Assembly: GCA_947457395.1 (NCBI GenBank)
Contig: CANGVA010000004.1
Coordinates: 124,001 to 188,000, forward strand
DNA length: 64,000 nucleotides
Direction: 5' to 3'
Source of the DNA: Bacteroidota bacterium
Lineage (GTDB): Bacteria; Bacteroidota; Bacteroidia; UKL13-3
A program made the translations under genes and the position numbers. Of this stretch, positions 62,616-64,000 are shown in pieces. Below the pieces are notes generated by a model that searched no databases, was not told the DNA's origin, and saw only the letters and a program-made list of their open reading frames with translations. How positions within the stretch are numbered: the stretch's first letter is position 1; the number at the start of each line of letters is the position of its first letter.

Positions 62616-64000
62616 TGCGTTTTTTAGTATTACTTTTTGTTACCGGTTTTTCTGCTGCTCTTTTTGCCCAGGCGCCCGGATCTACAGAACTATATGCTTA
62701 CTGGATCGTCTTCAAGCATAAGGATAGCAGTTTGCATATGCTTCATGAGCCTCATTTATTTCTTGGTGATCGTGCCATTAGCAGGCGAAAAAGATTTGGT
62801 ATACCTGTTGATATGCTTGACTTGCCGGTAGACAGGCAGCATAAAAAATATTTTCTGGAAAGAGGTTATGCTATTTACAGCAGCAGCAAATGGCTCAATT
62901 CTATCACTATTTTATCTAAAGGTAAAACCCTTCCCGATAACATTACCAAGCTATCATTTATAAAGGAGGTTACTTATCTGGGCAAGATTAATGAAGCTTC
63001 TATATACAGAAATGAGCAGGATATAAAAGACCTGCTTAGCAATTTGGAAATGAGAACAGAAAATCTCCGTAAAAAGAGTATCGATACATCCTACTACGGC
63101 AAAGCTTTTTTGCAAAATGAAATGATCAATGCCTCACCGCTACATCAATTGGGTTTCAAAGGCAATGGAGTACATATAGCTATTATTGATGCCGGCTTTA
63201 AAAATATTCCTGCTGTTCCGTTTTTTCGCCATATTCTGGATAGTGGCCTACTTTTGGGCAGCTATGATTTCGTAGACAGGCAATACAATGTGTTTGATGA
63301 TGATGATCACGGTGGTGCGGTATTGTCATGTATGGCAGCTTATAAACCATTTGAGTATGTTGGTATTTCTCCACATGCTTCCTATTGGTTGCTTCGGAGT
63401 GAAAATGCAGCAACGGAGCAGTTACTTGAGGAGGCGCTATGGGCAGAAGCTGCTGAGTTTGCTGATAGTGCGGGAGTGGATGTAATCAATTCTTCATTGG
63501 GCTATTATGCTTTTGATGATAAAAAGATGAATCACAAGTCCAGGCAGCTGGATGGAAAAACCACCATTATAAGCAGGGCTGCTTCTATTGCAGCAACCAA
63601 GGGAATCTTGATGATAAACAGTGCCGGAAACGAAGGTGATACCAAGTGGAAGCAAATTGCTTTTCCTGCCGATGTCAGTGGTGTGTTAACCGTTGGTTCT
63701 GTTGATCGCAATAAAATCCATTCTGTCTTCAGTTCTATTGGTCCCAGTGCCGATAACAGAATAAAACCCGATGTTGTGGCAATGGGGCAGGAGGCCTATC
63801 TCATTTCTTCCAGTGGATATATTTACCAGGGCAACGGCACTTCTTATGCCAGTCCAATGATTGCCGCAGGTGCAGCGTGTTTATTGCAGGCAAGCAAAGA
63901 ATCATCACCTGCAACCATTATCTCTGCCATTCGTTTATCAGCACACCAATATTACCGCCCGGATAAATTGGTAGGATATGGCATTCCCGATTTTTTTCTG
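62615..64000 (+). CDS. Secreted subtilisin-like serine protease (peptidase S8), 3' end outside the window
   Basis: At least 462 residues, open to the window edge. A signal peptide (MRFLVLLFVTGFSAALFAQ) and a prodomain-like region (ISRRKRFGIPVD, WLNSITILSKGKT) precede the S8 domain. The catalytic triad is complete: Asp192 (IAIIDAGF), His232 (DDDDHGGAVLSCM) and Ser410 (GNGTSYASPMIAAG). Oxyanion-hole Asn is in NSAGNEGD. Bacteroidota relatives often carry a T9SS domain at the C-terminus; that part is not visible here. It shares its start with the stop of the lipoprotein gene (TGATG), hinting that the two work together. Confidence 0.93.
   Translation, partial: MRFLVLLFVTGFSAALFAQAPGSTELYAYWIVFKHKDSSLHMLHEPHLFLGDRAISRRKRFGIPVDMLDLPVDRQHKKYFLERGYAIYSSSKWLNSITILSKGKTLPDNITKLSFIKEVTYLGKINEASIYRNEQDIKDLLSNLEMRTENLRKKSIDTSYYGKAFLQNEMINASPLHQLGFKGNGVHIAIIDAGFKNIPAVPFFRHILDSGLLLGSYDFVDRQYNVFDDDDHGGAVLSCMAAYKPFEYVGISPHASYWLLRSENAATEQLLEEALWAEAAEFADSAGVDVINSSLGYYAFDDKKMNHKSRQLDGKTTIISRAASIAATKGILMINSAGNEGDTKWKQIAFPADVSGVLTVGSVDRNKIHSVFSSIGPSADNRIKPDVVAMGQEAYLISSSGYIYQGNGTSYASPMIAAGAACLLQASKESSPATIISAIRLSAHQYYRPDKLVGYGIPDFFL

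Overview
The window comes from a Bacteroidota chromosome, most likely the Chitinophagales/Sphingobacteriia side of the phylum, although rank below phylum is inference. The support is: a SusC-type TonB receptor with a carboxypeptidase-regulatory N-terminal domain, a PorV/PorQ-family barrel, several proteins with type IX secretion (T9SS) C-terminal sorting domains, moderately AT-rich DNA, few Shine-Dalgarno sequences, and repeated matches to the Bacteroidota -7 promoter element TAnnTTTG just upstream of genes. No rRNA, tRNA, CRISPR array, insertion sequence or prophage was seen. Coding density is high and no stretch over 300 bases lacks a gene.

Layout. 1-3.7 kb: start of a probable M17 aminopeptidase (minus), then rsmA, mgtE and a D-2-hydroxyacid dehydrogenase. 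3.8-12.7 kb: an outer-membrane/secretion triad of TonB receptor, 1,321-residue exported protein and PorV-like barrel. 12.8-17.7 kb: greA, HIT hydrolase, ruvC, a flippase-like membrane protein with a GT2 glycosyltransferase, a small unknown and a medium-chain reductase. 17.9-27.7 kb: one 3,263-residue secreted protein made of three tandem beta-helix modules plus a T9SS tail. 27.7-31.8 kb (minus): GT9 glycosyltransferase, fhs, rnhB and a TRIC/YadS channel. 31.8-35.7 kb: polysaccharide flippase, Wzz-like co-polymerase and O-antigen ligase/polymerase. 35.7-41.9 kb: ald (minus), then the lipid-precursor block yceD-like, rpmF, plsX, fabH, accB, accC. 41.9-47.4 kb (minus): FAD reductase, beta-lactamase-fold hydrolase, cobalamin adenosyltransferase, alpha/beta hydrolase, pirin, aldo/keto reductase. 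47.5-50.4 kb: secreted class C-like serine hydrolase, DUF1653 protein and RsmB-like methyltransferase. 50.5-60.5 kb (minus): the most unusual block. 60.8-64 kb: mnmA, a lipoprotein and a subtilisin-like protease cut by the window end.

The 50.5-60.5 kb block reads in transcription order: Spy-like protein (own terminator), ECF sigma factor, short membrane protein (probable anti-sigma), second Spy/CnrX-like protein, PqqD-like protein, CarB-like ATP-grasp ligase, fold-type III PLP decarboxylase, a urea-transporter/M23-peptidase fusion, a TPR/outer-membrane barrel, a TPR protein and a MacB-type permease. The PqqD/ATP-grasp/decarboxylase core with 4-base and 13-base junctions, followed by the fusion, looks like a small-molecule or peptide-conjugating pathway coupled to an envelope module. 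This is my best candidate for an undescribed system; its product cannot be read from sequence.

Functions rest on motif recognition by eye. No database search was run.
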